From Euglena gracilis (taxonomy: Eukaryota > Euglenida > Euglenophyceae > Euglenales): a DNA stretch of 64,000 nucleotides. Positions within the stretch are counted from its first letter, which is position 1, and every line of letters starts with the position of its first letter. Of the stretch, positions 40,776 through 50,975 are shown in pieces. The stretch covers positions 29,851,778 to 29,915,777 of the forward strand of contig CP154957.1 in NCBI GenBank assembly GCA_039621445.1, written 5' to 3'. Under the pieces are notes generated by a model, which did no database searches, had not been told where the DNA came from, and was given only the letters and a program-made list of their open reading frames with translations. A program made the position numbers and the translations under genes.

Positions 40776-40919
40776 TTGAACATTTTCCGGCGCCGCCCTG
40801 CAGCTGGCTGAAGCAGGAGGCCAATCTGCGTCGGAAGAAGGAAGAGGAACGCCGTCAGAAGGAGGACGAGGAGCGGCGGAAGCGAGAGGAGCAGCGGCGT
40901 CAAAAGGGCGAGGAAGAGC
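40776..40919 (+). CDS. Glu/Arg coiled-coil exon
   Basis: The likely acceptor CGCGAAAGCGCAG ends at 40775. Two leading bases complete Leu, then EHFPAPPCSWLKQEANLRRK, KEEERRQKEDEERRKREEQR and RQKGEEE follow, ending with one base at AGAGC|GTCGGC (40919/40920). The phases fit both neighbours. An alternative acceptor CCCTGCAG (40803) gives a poorer phase. A duplicate lies at 56399-56542. Confidence 0.55.
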
Positions 40920-42247
40920 GTCGGCAACAGGGCGCCTTTTCAACCCTCCCCAAGGCAGTCAGTCCACTGTTGTAATGCTTGTATGAGTGGTGCTGTGGTC
41001 TCTTTGTGTTTGCCAAGTTTTGATTCTACATCAGTGGTTTCTCCTCACCAGGTGCCATGCACATAATTAAACACACACAAGCAAAATCAGCTGTGAATAG
41101 CAGTCATTTCTCGAAAACCAGGCACTCTTTTTTCTCAGGCTCAGAGGATCAGTATTTTTTTTAAAAAAATTGGAAGACCCCTGGGTTGGGCTGAACGCAT
41201 CCCAGAAACCCTATCAGTGGATGGTTGGCCACCCCCCATCATTTTGGTGGATGGGGGGGGCTAACCCCCACCCCTTCCTGTACTTCCAGGGGTGCAGATT
41301 TTATATATTGCGCTTAAGCGCAATGTATTACTGTTGCGCACGTTCGCGCAATGTCTGTAACCATTGCCTTCTGTACCTGGCAGTGTAGTTATTGTAGTGT
41401 ATAGTAGTTATTTTGTTGTATTTATCTTTAGCCATCAGGGTGCTTGAGAAAATTTGACCCCTCCCCCCCCCCCCCGGGAGGTCCAGCCAGCCAGCAGCCT
41501 TTTTCCAGCCCCGAACCCCCCCATCGACGAGTTTTATTTATTTTGCAGCCTCCCAAGGGGCGGCTGGGCGGTAATGGATTTTGGTTTTAAGGGGGGGTTA
41601 CAAAAATGGGCCAAAAATGGGTGGGCAAAAAGAATGGGTCCAATTTGGTCGAAATGGGTCGAAGGCTGGTCAGGGCAAATTGTCATTGTCATTGGTTTTT
41701 TGCATAATTTTCATTTGTGGGGGCATTTTTGCAGTTTCCATTTTTTTTGCACCCAGTTTGACCCCAGGTTGGGCATGGTTCCAGCCGGAGCACCCCCTTG
41801 GGGGATGGGTCAGCTGGAAGCTCATCCCCCAGCCCAATTTTTGCAGCGTCTGAGCTGCAGCCCCCCCCCGGGGTATATTAATCCCCTCCCCCGAAGTCTT
41901 TTCATCCTTCCGACCAGGGCGTTGCTTACCCCCCCCACCTCCCAGCTACTCCATACCCAACCTCGGACCCCCCAAAAGGAGTAATTTTGAAGCACATTTG
42001 CCAAAAAATGATTTTCATTTAGGCGATTTTGAGCTTTTTTTTGCACGTTCTTCATAAAAAAAGTGCTCTAACAGTGAGCTATTCCCGTCCCCTCCTATGG
42101 GAATACCCCTCGCCACAATTTAAGCACTTCCCTCAAGCACTCTGACCGCCGGTTGGGGTCCGGCGCCGAACTGGGAGGGCAAAAGGCTTTAGCAGTTGAG
42201 GGAGGTATAGTCTTTTTTTGAACAGGATGTCCCAATATGACGCGAAG
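40920..42247. other. 1.3-kb intron
   Basis: It contains the repeat at 41476-41868, an inverted AGCTGTTCCC-type element fragment (about 41970-42115: GTGAGCTATTCCCGTCCCC and flanks) and a GCGCTTAAGCGC palindrome near 41310. No exon seen. Confidence 0.45.
41476..41868. repeat. About 390-bp dispersed intron repeat, copy a
   Basis: GGTCCAGCCAGCCAGCAGCC, TTTTTCCAGCCCC, ATCGACGAGTTTTATTTATT, GGCGGCTGGGCGGTAATGG, ATTTTGG...AAAAATGGGCCAAAAATGGG, TTTTTTGCATAATTTTCA, TTGACCCCAGGTTGGGC and GCGTCTGAGCTGCAGCC appear in the same order in another intron at 45521-45875. The two are clearly homologous but diverged, and in the same orientation relative to the gene. No terminal inverted repeat is evident. Confidence 0.65.
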
Positions 42248-42297
42248 AAGAGGAAGACCGTCGCCGGAAGGAAGAGGAAGAACGCCACCCAGAGAAG
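42248..42297 (+). CDS. Short coiled-coil exon
   Basis: With acceptor GACGCGAAG (42247) and two carry-over bases, the frame reads EEDRRRKEEEERHPEK to donor GAGAAG|GTTGAG (42297/42298), phase 0. This fits the neighbours' phases and composition. A better-looking acceptor TTTTTTTGAACAG (about 42227) would give an Arg/Pro-rich reading in another frame, so the start is ambiguous. A duplicate lies at 57870-57919. Confidence 0.5.
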
Positions 42298-44089
42298 GTT
42301 GAGTGGTGCGACATTTTGGCAATTTTAGCTTGTAGATCTTGCGCCAAAAATTTCCAAAGAGAAGGGGTGGAGAGATGGTTTTTTTCAGGTTTTTACCTAC
42401 ATTTTTTTGCTTTCTGCATGTTTTTGAGAAAGGGATTTGAGTATGAAATTGCCACATTTTGGTTTTATACTCCTCATCCAAATGCTTCTTTTTTTGTCAT
42501 TTTTCATTTTTTGGCCAACATGTTGCATATTTTCTGAAGCAGCATGATTTTTGAGTGTCACTCAGACATGGGGGGGGGTCTCAGAGTGCCCTGGGGGGTA
42601 CCTGCCTTGTTGTGGGCCAAAAAGTGCCCAAGGTTTTTCTGGATCTTGGCACCGGAATTACCCAGACACTTTTTGTTATGTGCCCCCCCCCCCCGGGGTC
42701 GGATCTGGGTGCTTTTGAGTGCCTGCCCAGGCAGGCACCCCCCTGGGGTGGGGTCGGCCTCGCCTTAAATTCAGCCTGACCCCAGATCCCCCCTGAAGCA
42801 GAATTTTTTTATGCATCTTTTCCAATTATTTGTGTATATTTATGACGATGCATGCGTTGAAACCCTCCTACAGGTCACATCCCTGGCTGGATTCCTGGAA
42901 ACCACGACAAGTGAGATTTTGGACTTGTTCTGATGATAAACCTGTTCCAGAGACATCGGCGAACACCATGGGAGTTGGGGTCATGCATGAGGGTCAGAAT
43001 TGTGCCCCCCCCTGGGGGGGAACCATAGGAGGAGGTTCGAGCTCGAACGTTCGAGTTTTGAGAACGTTTTTGGCCCCCCCTTTGAGGGGGGGCTTAAAAT
43101 CCTCGAACGACATTTGAGGAGGATTTTGATCCTCCTTGAACGACGTCGAACGACATTCGAGGAGGATATTGATCCTCCTCGAACGACCTTCGAGGAGGAT
43201 TTCGATCCTCCTTGAACGAACTCAAACGACCTTCGAGGAGGATATTGATCCTCCTCGAATGTCCTCGAACGACATTCGAGGAGAATCTCGATCCTCCTCG
43301 AACGACCTTGAATGACATCTCGATCCTCCTCCTATGTATATGCATTCAGGTATCAGTTGCAAGTTTTTTTTTGGAGTTTGTTACCATGGTTCATTGTTCT
43401 TGATTCTGCTTGTTTGTTTGTTTTTTTTGTCTTTCACTGGCACGATCCGGAAGAAAGCAAAGACAGGGGAAGACAAAACATATTTTTTCTTACGCAGGAA
43501 TGCACTCATTCATAAATATTTTTATTCAAAAATGTTCCCATACCGAGATAATTTCTGAGGTTATTAGAAGGAATAGGGTTAGGCTTAAGATTCCATCCTC
43601 AATGGTTGTAACCATCCCGCTCATCGTTGCTATGTTTCCCTCTAGGAGGATCAAAATCCTCCTCGAAGGTCGTTCGAGGAGGATCAAAATCCTCCTCGAA
43701 TGCCGTTCGAGGGTTCGAGGAGGATCAAAATCCTCCTCGAATGCCGTTCGAGGGTTCGAGGAGGATCAAAATCCTCCTCGAATGTCGTTCGAGGTCGTTT
43801 GAGGAGGATTTTAGATGGGCGACTCTTTGGGTTCGCTGTCCTCAAACTACCTCAAACGACATTTGAGGAGGATCGAGATCCTCCTACTACTGTCCATCCC
43901 ATTACCGTAACCCCCCCCCCCCCCCCCCGTCTGCGACTGCTCCATGCCCCCCCCACCCAAAGCTCCTGAATTGTAGTGTCCCATTGCAGACAACAACTGC
44001 CCTGAGCAGTTCCAGCAAACGGCCAAACCCTGCTGTTTTTTGTGATTGTTTTCTCCACATTGGGTGGCCTTCTCTGCCCCCACCGCAAG
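42298..44089. other. 1.8-kb intron
   Basis: It contains a reverse-oriented CAGGCTG-family segment (about 42560-42778, with TGCCTGCCCAGGCA, GGGTCGGCCTCGCC and terminal CAGCCTG) and the short palindromic-minisatellite element at 43014-43928. Confidence 0.5.
43014..43928. mobile_element. 0.9-kb relative of the palindromic-minisatellite element
   Basis: It has the same ends and order as the 3.5-kb element: GGGGGGGAACCATAGGAGG, TTCGAGCTCGAACGTTCGAG, a short 43-bp-type minisatellite (43097-43330), one partial 0.7-kb-type unit (GTTTGTTACCATGGTTCATT, AATAGGGTTAGGCTTAAG, CCCGCTCATCGTTGCTATG), more minisatellite in inverted orientation (43645-43890), then GATCCTCCTACTACTGTCC and ATTACCGTAACCCC. The duplication cannot be read because the right border is in a C run. 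Its duplicate is at 58636-59555. Confidence 0.75.
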
Positions 44090-44251
44090 GACGAGGAGCG
44101 CCGCCGCAAGGAGGAGGAGGAACGCAAAAGGACAGAGGAGGAGCGCCGGCTGAAGTCCGAGGAGGAGCGGCGGCAGAAGGAGGAGGAGGCCCAGCAGAAG
44201 GAAGAGGAGCGGAGGCGGCGTCAGGAGGAGAGGCCACGTCGCTCCCTACGT
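44090..44251 (+). CDS. Glu/Arg coiled-coil exon, 54 codons
   Basis: The acceptor CTGCCCCCACCGCAAG ends at 44089. Phase-0 frame: DEERRRKEEEERKRTEEERR, LKSEEERRQKEEEAQQKEEE and RRRRQEERPRRSLR, with a phase-0 donor CTACGT|GTCGCC (44251/44252); two other GT sites nearby would break the phase. It is a charged helix of the same periodicity as adjacent exons. A duplicate lies at 59717-59878. Confidence 0.65.
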
Positions 44252-44540
44252 GTCGCCGATGGTCAGGCAGAATGAAAAAAAAAATATGGTGTTTTTTTTA
44301 AAGAGAAAGAGGCACACAGTGGCACACAGAAGTGATACATGAAACCCCCAAAGTGCCAATAAACAGCACTCGCGCTTTAAAAACCAATGCCCCCCCCCCC
44401 CCGCTGAGATCGCCTCCCTCTCTGCAGCCACTCGCCCATTTGCCACACTACAGTGGATATCTGCTCGTTCTTCTGCACATGCACATGTATTCTGTGCCAA
44501 CTTTCGCGGTGGCCATCGCGTTACAGGGGCGATGTGACAG

Positions 44541-44785
44541 CAGCGGAAGGAGAAGGATGAGAAGGCACGGGAACGAGTGAGGCGGGAGGCCGAGGAGCGC
44601 AAGCGGAAGGAGGAGGAGGAGCGGCGGCGGCGGGAGGAGGAGGAGCGGCGCCTGGCGGAGTGGCCGACCTGCGCGGAGAGCTGCCAGCCCCGGGCCGACG
44701 ACAGCGCGGACGGGGAGAAGAAGCGGAAGCAGCGGACCCGCAAGGACGCCAGCGTGGATGAACCGCACAGCCTGTCCAGGCTGAG
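44541..44785 (+). CDS. Coiled-coil exon ending inside an introner
   Basis: The acceptor CGATGTGACAG ends at 44540. The frame reads QRKEKDEKARERVRREAEER, KRKEEEERRRREEEERRLAE, WPTCAESCQPRADDSADGEK, a basic KRKQRTRKDASVDEPH tract, then SLSRL plus two bases at CTGAG|GTTCAA (44785/44786). The last nine coding bases belong to the inserted element. The duplicate copy (60173-60420) is 3 nt longer (one extra codon in the GEKK/GERKK stretch), an in-frame allelic-type difference. Confidence 0.7.
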
Positions 44786-45072
44786 GTTCAAGCCGAGGCC
44801 GACCCCACCCCCGGGGGGGGGGGGGCTGGGCACGCCCAGCACCCAGATCCAACCCCTGGCCCCCCAGGGGGAGAGGGTAGAACAACACATGGCCAAAGGT
44901 CAATAGTGCTGCGCACTCGGCCGCTTCTGGCGCTGAAGCCTGGCATGGGGCTGTTCGGCCCGCAATCAGCAGACACCAACCCCCCCCCCCTGGAGGTATG
45001 CTTGCCTGCCCAGGCACCCCAGGGCACCCCAAGACCCCCCTCCCCCTTCCAGGGTTGGTCGAACCCAGCCTG
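44777..45072. mobile_element. Introner: 296-bp CAGGCTG element that constitutes an intron
   Basis: The left end CAGGCTGAGGTTCAAGCC (44777) and right end GGTCGAACCCAGCCTG (to 45072) are inverted with small differences. The flanks AGCCTGTC (44769-44776) and AGCTTGTC (45073-45080) match at 7 of 8. The intron 44786-45068 has its donor within the left end (CTGAG|GTTCAA) and acceptor within the right end (GAACCCAG|CCTG). After splicing, 21 extra in-frame nucleotides remain, changing an inferred SLSSST into SLSRLSLSLSSST. The interior holds GCCGACCCCACCCCC, a G run, TGCCTGCCCAGGCACCCC and a C run. A duplicate lies at 60412-60708. Confidence 0.82.
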
Positions 45073-45350
45073 AGCTTGTCCAGTAGCACCTCCCCGCCCA
45101 CTCCCGCCGAGGTCGCCTGCACGGCCCCCGCCCCCACGCCCCACCCAGTGCCGGCGGCCGAACCGGTCGTGCCAGCCCCAGCCACCCCGCTGGATACCGT
45201 CGCCCCAGCCGCGGTGGCTTGCGGTGAGGCTCTGGTTGCCCCGCCTCGTGAGAACGCGGCACCGTCGTCGTGGTCCGCTGCAATCCCAGACGGGTACAAT
45301 TGCTCTGCGAGCCAGGGAACCGCTGGAGCCCACAACCTCGTTCGTGGCAG
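45069..45350 (+). CDS. Pro/Ala/Ser/Thr-rich exon
   Basis: The acceptor GGTCGAACCCAG ends at 45068. One leading base completes Ser, then LSLSSSTSPPTPAEVACTAP, APTPHPVPAAEPVVPAPATP, LDTVAPAAVACGEALVAPP and DGYNCSASQGTAGAHNLVRG follow to donor GGCAG|GTCACT (45350/45351), phase 2. An earlier donor TTGCG|GTGAGG (45223) is possible. This is a disordered linker after the coiled coil. A duplicate lies at 60705-60986. Confidence 0.62.
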
Positions 45351-45520
45351 GTCACTTTTGTTTTGTTGCTGTGTCAATGTGACATTCCAGAAAACGGCGG
45401 GACAAGGGGGAAGGCGGTTTGCGTGCCAGATTGGGAAAAGTATGATGGGGCGGAGGTTGGGACATGGCTGAGGTGGGGCCAGGGCGTCGCTTTAAGCCGG
45501 AGGGCACCCCATCCCGCCAA

Positions 45521-45875
45521 GGGGGGGGGGTCCCGCTAGCTAACAGCCTTTTTCCAGCCCCAGATACCCCATCCACGAGTTTTAATCTTTTTCCAGCTGC
45601 CTGAAGGGTAGCTGGACGTTGATGGATTTTGGAGTGCAAAAATGGGCCAAAATTGGGCAAAAATGGGCTGGCCAGGGCAAATTTAGGTCAAAAAGTAGAT
45701 TTTTTGCATAATTGGCAGTTTTTGGGTTTTTTTGCAGTTTCGATTTTTTGGATTCGGTTCGACCCCAGGTTGGGCCCAGTTCCAGGCGGGTGGGGGGGAC
45801 CCCATGGAGGAGAAGGAGTTAGCCAGCAGCCTTTTCCCAGCCAGCCCAAATTGTCCAACCTCTGAGCTTGACCCC
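45521..45875. repeat. About 350-bp dispersed intron repeat, copy b
   Basis: It is homologous in order and orientation to 41476-41868: CTAACAGCCTTTTTCCAGCC, ATCCACGAGTTTTAATC, GGGTAGCTGGACGTTGATGG, AAAAATGGGCCAAAATTGGG, TTTTTTGCATAATTGGCAG, TCGACCCCAGGTTGGGCCC, CCAACCTCTGAGCTTGACCC. A related CCAGCAGCCTTTTCCCAGCC sits within it near 45826. Confidence 0.62.
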
Positions 45876-46028
45876 CTGAGGTCACTAAGCGTCGCCCTGC
45901 TGGGGGCAGTTTTTTTTGTGGACCTGCCGCCCCCCCCACCCCCCCCCCCCCCGCTCATTGGCAATCCACCGGCCCAATCACTTGCGGGGCTTCGGTCGGG
46001 GGCTCGCCCAGCAAGCCCCTGCAGGCAG

Positions 46029-46211
46029 CTCCTCCTCGTCCTCCAGCTGGGCCTGGGCTGCCTCGTCGTCCTCATCGGCGGTGTGCGGCGTGGATCTGCA
46101 GGACCTCCTTGTCCCGCTGGCGCCGGCCCCGCCGCCCAGCGCAGTCGGTGTGCAGCAATTTCCCAGGGAACAGTCGCTGCAAATTGAAATGCCAATAGTT
46201 CCATTGTCTTC
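46029..46211 (+). CDS. Exon, Ser-rich then Leu/Pro-rich
   Basis: The acceptor CCCCTGCAGGCAG ends at 46028. Its phase matches the previous exon exactly (GGC AG|C TCC). The frame reads SSSSSSWAWAASSSSSAVCG, VDLQDLLVPLAPAPPPSAVG and VQQFPREQSLQIEMPIVPL to a CTTC|GTGAATG donor at 46211/46212. If that donor is not used, a TGA follows immediately and this would be the C-terminus. The phase does not fit the exon at 62562, so either this is terminal or a small exon is missed. A duplicate lies at 61658-61840. Confidence 0.5.
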
Positions 46212-46903
46212 GTGAATGGTTGGTGGCCTGTTCTTCTGGGTCAGCTGTTTGTCACGTCTCGTTTGCCGCTTTGGTTGTTTGAAGCTGAGAAGCTGCCAAG
46301 CTTCCAAGCTGCCAAGCTGCCTGGAGGTGGTTTCAGCGCGGTGGTCTCAGCCTCACCTTTCACAGTGTGGTGTTCAAGGTCGTCAAGATTTGGGTTCTTT
46401 AAATCCCTCTTGAGAATGAAACATTCTTTAGCATACACTGCATTAACGACCCACACAATGAAGGCATTTTTGAAAGCAATGCAGAACTTTTTCCAAAAAG
46501 AGTCACACAAAAACTTGAATCGCCTCCACCCCGCTTCCCCGAGACACCAGGCAGCCAGGAATTTGTCATTTTCAGCCCATAACCCTGATAAATCCCCCCA
46601 TTGTTTAAAGGATCTGGTTTGGTGGGTCGGCTGAATGGGGGCTTATTAGTCAAGGACAATTCGATCCCCCAAAACATACCAAAACCCCAAATCACCCAAT
46701 TTTGTAATGTTGGTCAACAATAACATTTTTCATTCTGGTCGACTCATGAAAATTGCCAAAAGTCAAATGTGTTTTTTTTTTTAAAGATCTTTCCATCAAA
46801 GTTGTCATCTGAGCTTGTGTTTGCTGACTTGCAGACAACACCTCCCAGGGAACAGGGGAAATCACCCCAGGGCATTTTTTGAGCAGCATATGGTTTACTG
46901 GAG
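46212..46903. other. Intron or 3' flank before the gap
   Basis: It contains a CAAGCTTCCAAGCTGCCAAGC short repeat region (46290-46320) and AT-rich sequence. No exon seen. It ends at the N gap, in mid-sequence relative to its duplicate. Confidence 0.4.
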
Positions 46904-46916
46904 NNNNNNNNNNNNN
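46904..46916. other. Assembly gap (13 N)
   Basis: Thirteen N separate the end of duplicated block copy 1 from the start of copy 2. The gap interrupts what is continuous sequence in the other copy on both sides. Confidence 0.99.
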
Positions 46917-47385
46917 GTCTGTGCAGTGAAGTGCAGTGCAGTGCTGTTGGATCAATACAGAACGGTTTTGAAGTTTTGGGTATCATGCCCCTAAAAAGTT
47001 GTGTTGTGGCACACCTTCAGTCTGATGTTTTTTTTTTTTTTTTTTATTAACCCATTTTTCTACCTCTGAATTTACTAATCAGAGATTTGGTTACCTACCC
47101 CCACCACCCTGGAAATTGCCCTCTACCCTCTGCACCCGCTAACCTGTCCTCCTCGGAAATTGTCACCTACCCTTGTACCCACTGACCTGTCCAAACCTTT
47201 GCATTTGGTGGCATGTTGTCCTGTGTGTTTTGTGGCGGTCAGGGCAGCACAATATGTACCACCTACCCTATGGCCGAGTCAAAGCACTGAGCAGAAGCAA
47301 CGGAATGATTTTTTTATCTCATCGAATTTCCGAACAATTTGCTGCAGGGTTGCATCCTCTGGTTTCCTGTGCCCCGCCTTTGCAG

Positions 47386-47817
47386 CTCGCGTTCGACACG
47401 CAAGAGTACAAGCTGAAGACCAAGAACGCCCTTGTCAAGAGCTCGGGCTCCAAGGCGACCTCCAGCTCCAAGCGACCCACCAAGACCACCTCCGTCCAGG
47501 GCGTGCCCAACGACACCATCCACCTCATGGCCAGCGGGGACTACGACGGGGCGCTGCTGTTGTGCGCCAGCTGCGTGGACGGCAGCAAGGCCCGGAAGGC
47601 GGACACGTACGCCTGGATGGTGAACGGCATTGCGCATGTGATGCGCGCGCTGCCGTCAGGGGACCACCCGAGCTGCCCGCACACAATGAAGAAGGCGGCG
47701 ACCATGCTGAACCTGGCGAAGACGAGGGCCAATGGAGGTGGCCAATGGCTCTCGGTCATCCACACCTTCTTGGCGGTGGCGTATGCATTTCTGTCGTCGG
47801 TGGCACAGAGCTGCAAG
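47386..47817 (+). CDS. Second copy of helical exon 31764-32195
   Basis: Same acceptor, donor, phase and encoded protein as copy 1. A 489-codon frame from 47160 here is intron read-through created by homopolymer length differences. Confidence 0.7.
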
Positions 47818-48723
47818 GTGTTGCATTTCATTGCCACTGCCCACTGCTTTTTGGCGAGGAGGGGTCATTTCAGATGTGTGTTACAATATGGTGCTCATTC
47901 AGAGATCTTTGCAGAGAGAGATGCAAAGAGTTTTTTTTCCCCCCAGAAACGGACAATGTCCATGTTGACCCTCAATTTCACACACTGCCCCCCCCCCCCC
48001 CCCCTGAGCTTGAGATGGTTCTCCCTGGTTTTCTCCATTCACAGCCCTTTCTGGCCTTTGCTTTTGACGGTTCTCTGTGTGCGACCCAGGTGAGGGTGTG
48101 TGTTTTGTTTTTGCTGTTTTTCCTTAAAAAAAGTGACTTAGAGGTCGAAACACAGTCACCTCTCCCGGTGAGTCTGTTGAGTGAGTATCCCTCTAGGAGT
48201 CTTCCCCCTTTCAGGCTGAACTTTGAGGTGGCCGACCCCACCCCAGAGGGGGGGGGGCAGTCTGCCTGGGCAGGCTCCGGCACCCACATCCAACACTGGG
48301 TGCACATTTCCATGCTTCAGCCAAGGTACTCCAGCGCCGAAGGCAACAGAGGCCTAGAAAAGGCTTTTCTGTGTGCTTTTTTGGGAGGCCCACAACCAGC
48401 GAGGCATTGGCCCCCAGGCAGCAGTGTTCGGGAGCCCACCCGAAACCCTGGCACCTTCTGCTTGCTCAGTGCTGTGGTGGGTGGGGGGTTAACCCACATC
48501 CCGGGTGGGGGGCGACCTCACCCAGCCTTCTCGTGCAGCCCCCCCTCCCCCCCCACTCCAGAACAGTCGGAGAATCCTCTCATCCCCCTGGGGTTGGTCA
48601 ATTTCAGGCTGACCAATTTCCTCTCTTGATTGTGAAGAAACAGATGGGCTTCATGTCAAAGAAGCTCATGTCTTTGTGTTAAAATTATTTTCATCTATTG
48701 AAGCCTTCCCAATGCTCTTTCAG

Positions 48724-48941
48724 GAGTGGAAATGGGCCGTGGAGACGCGCACCACTGCAAATTACACTCTTGGAGTCATCCATTACCCTCCCATTGCGAC
48801 GACTGCATGCGATGCCATCCTGGACAACATCCAGATCTATGATGAGGTCGACGTGCAGGAGGTCACCCTCATCTATGAGCACATTGGGCATATTTCTCTG
48901 GTGTTGGGGGTGTACAGCACCAGCTATGCCAGTTACTCCCG
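48724..48941 (+). CDS. Second copy of helical exon 33098-33315
   Basis: Identical coding sequence and splice sites to copy 1 (EWKWAVETRTTANY... to phase 2). Confidence 0.68.
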
Positions 48942-49839
48942 GTGGGTTGCTTTGGACCCTACCAGAGATGCCTTCTTTGTTTGTTGTGTGATTTAGTTTA
49001 CCCCCTTATCAGGCTTTTTATTTGGAAGACCCTCCAGGGGGTCCAAGGCCGAGCCTCCCCAGGGGGGTTACCGCGCTGGGGGCCTGTGTAGTTTTCTGGC
49101 ACCGGAATTATTTTGGATAATGCCCTCAGATGTCACGATTTTTCAGGGGTCTCCTCCACGTTCCCGGGGGGGAGGTCCCTCACCACCTTGGGGGGGGGTG
49201 TGTTAAAGAGAAGCCTGCTCCTTATGTTTTTTGCATACACCTCCTCCCTCCCATCAACGAGTTTAAATTCCCAAATGGTGGCCGGAGGATAATTTTCGGC
49301 AGTTTTTTTTTCATTTTATTTTATTTTTCCATACTGTTTTCTTTCATGTGTTCACGAGATCCCACGGTTTTTTTTTTTTGAATTGTGCTGAAACCAAATG
49401 TGAACCTGGTTTTTGCAATCTTTGAGATTTTCCCCAAGCCTTTGCAAATTTTTATGAAATATGAGAAATATTGTTGCAGAGAATTTCAGAATAATGGATT
49501 GTGTTTATTCTCAAGAATTTAAAACATCTCGTCTCTTAGTTGTCATAAAAACATTTGAACCACTCAAAAATTCTGGCCACATATTTAAAAAAACATACAA
49601 ATTCTCCCTGAGTCAAAAAAAAAACCAGATGGATGCCGCAATTCAGATTTTCTGAAAAAATCAATGAAAATACCATCAGTAATTATTTTTTGCTTATCTC
49701 TTTTTATCGACAAGTTTTTTTTAATTTTGAAGTGATTTGGTCTTTTTGTCTTTATGAAGACCACAAAAAGTCTCTTTTTGTTTAGTTGATCCATTTGCTT
49801 TTGGTGTATTTTTCATTGGCCTTTCAAAATTTCACCATA

Positions 49840-50173
49840 CCATCCTCCCCCCCCCCCCAAGCTGTTCCCACAGGGGGGATGGGAATAGCTCACTGGCATA
49901 ACACTGTTTTATGAAGAAGGTGCGAAAAGGTGCGAAAAGAATCGACGTTTTTTTTGGACATTTTCAAACCCACTTTTTGCAAATGTGCTTAAAATTGACA
50001 TTTTTTGTAACCATCCAAAACGGTTGCCAAAAATGACCCTTGTGGGCTGTCCGAGGTTGGGGAATGGGGATAGCTCGGGGGCGACCTTGGTTCCCCGAAC
50101 TGTCCCCCCCCCCTGTTCTGTTCCCATCGGGCGTTAAAGGGTCCCGAGGACGGGAATAGCTCGGGGGGGATGA
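49840..50173. mobile_element. Second copy of poly-C element 34220-34553
   Basis: Same arms (AAGCTGTTCCC and GGGAATAGCTC) and same intronic position as in copy 1. Confidence 0.65.
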
Positions 50174-50679
50174 TAATTGCATGCCACAATGGTGATTAAA
50201 CTTACAATTTGAAAAGTGTGATAAAATATGGAAACAAAACTTGGGGTGCATTTTAAATTTTAAGATTTTATTTTGTTGGATTTGGGAATGTCTGGTATTT
50301 TCTCTTATGTATAATGTGGGAGAAGTGTAGAAGACGATGGTTTTTGGCATTGCCTCCAAAGAGGATTCAGGGTTCTTTCAACAAATTTTCACAGGTATTT
50401 TCACCCTCGGCTGGCTCCCGAACCGAAAGTTTTCCTAAAGTGCTTGTTGCTTTCGAGGTTGGAGAGGGGTTGGCCCTCATGGCTTCCCATGTCCCTGGTC
50501 GCAAGTTCCAGCCTGGGGGGAACCCATAGGGGTGGGTCATACAGCAGCCTTTTTTCCAGCCAGACCAAGTTTTCCGGCCTCTGAGCTGGACCCTTGCGGG
50601 GGGGGTCATCAAGCCATGCCAGGGTGGCTTTCTCCATATGGCGTCGCCCGCTGAGTGATGGGTGGAATGTCCCTCTGAG

Positions 50680-50975
50680 GGTGGCCAGTGAGGTGGCGAA
50701 GGAGGGGCTGGCCAAGGCGCTGAGCCTCAACTCCAAGCTGGCCGGCCAGCGGGGCAATCGCAACAAGGCTGCCCGGCGGGAGGAGCGGGCATGGAGCCGC
50801 ACCGAGACACTGCGGCAGGCGTCGCTGGACATGGAGGAGCTGGATTTCAACGAGGGCGAGGAGGACGGGGATGTGGAGCTGGACCCGGCGAAGGGGAAGT
50901 CTCTCTTTGAGGCCAGGAAGCGGCCAGATGGCCGAGGGCCCACCTCATCTCTGCGTTTGGTGGATTTATCCACCG
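50680..50975 (+). CDS. Second copy of exon 35060-35355
   Basis: Same acceptor (CCCTCTGAG), donor (CACCG|GTAATG) and encoded charged segment as copy 1. Confidence 0.68.

Larger units (their letters stand above)
31295..46903. repeat. 15.6-kb duplicated block, copy 1
   Basis: From GTCTGTGCAGTGAAGTGCAG at 31295 to GGTTTACTGGAG at 46903, the sequence recurs almost base for base at 46917-62531. Differences are mostly homopolymer lengths, scattered substitutions, a 3-nt in-frame indel in one exon and a more diverged patch near 44280-44360. Copy 1 ends at the N gap. Its left neighbour (exon 30876-31294) is single-copy. Confidence 0.97.

Noticed and set aside
44246-45377. Long minus-strand frames opposite the coiled-coil exons
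   Set aside because: Glu/Arg-rich codons on the plus strand give open Ser/Leu/Pro-rich frames on the minus strand. Splice phases and coil periodicity support the plus strand.
46904-46916. A genuine recent tandem duplication of 15.6 kb
   Set aside because: The copies meet only at an N gap, and each outer flank continues the same gene in the expected direction. An unmerged contig overlap explains this more simply, though read depth is needed to be sure.
47160-48629. A 489-codon open frame on the plus strand
   Set aside because: It runs through the true exon in the wrong frame and across intron sequence. The corresponding frame in the other copy is closed by homopolymer length differences, and its composition is not protein-like.
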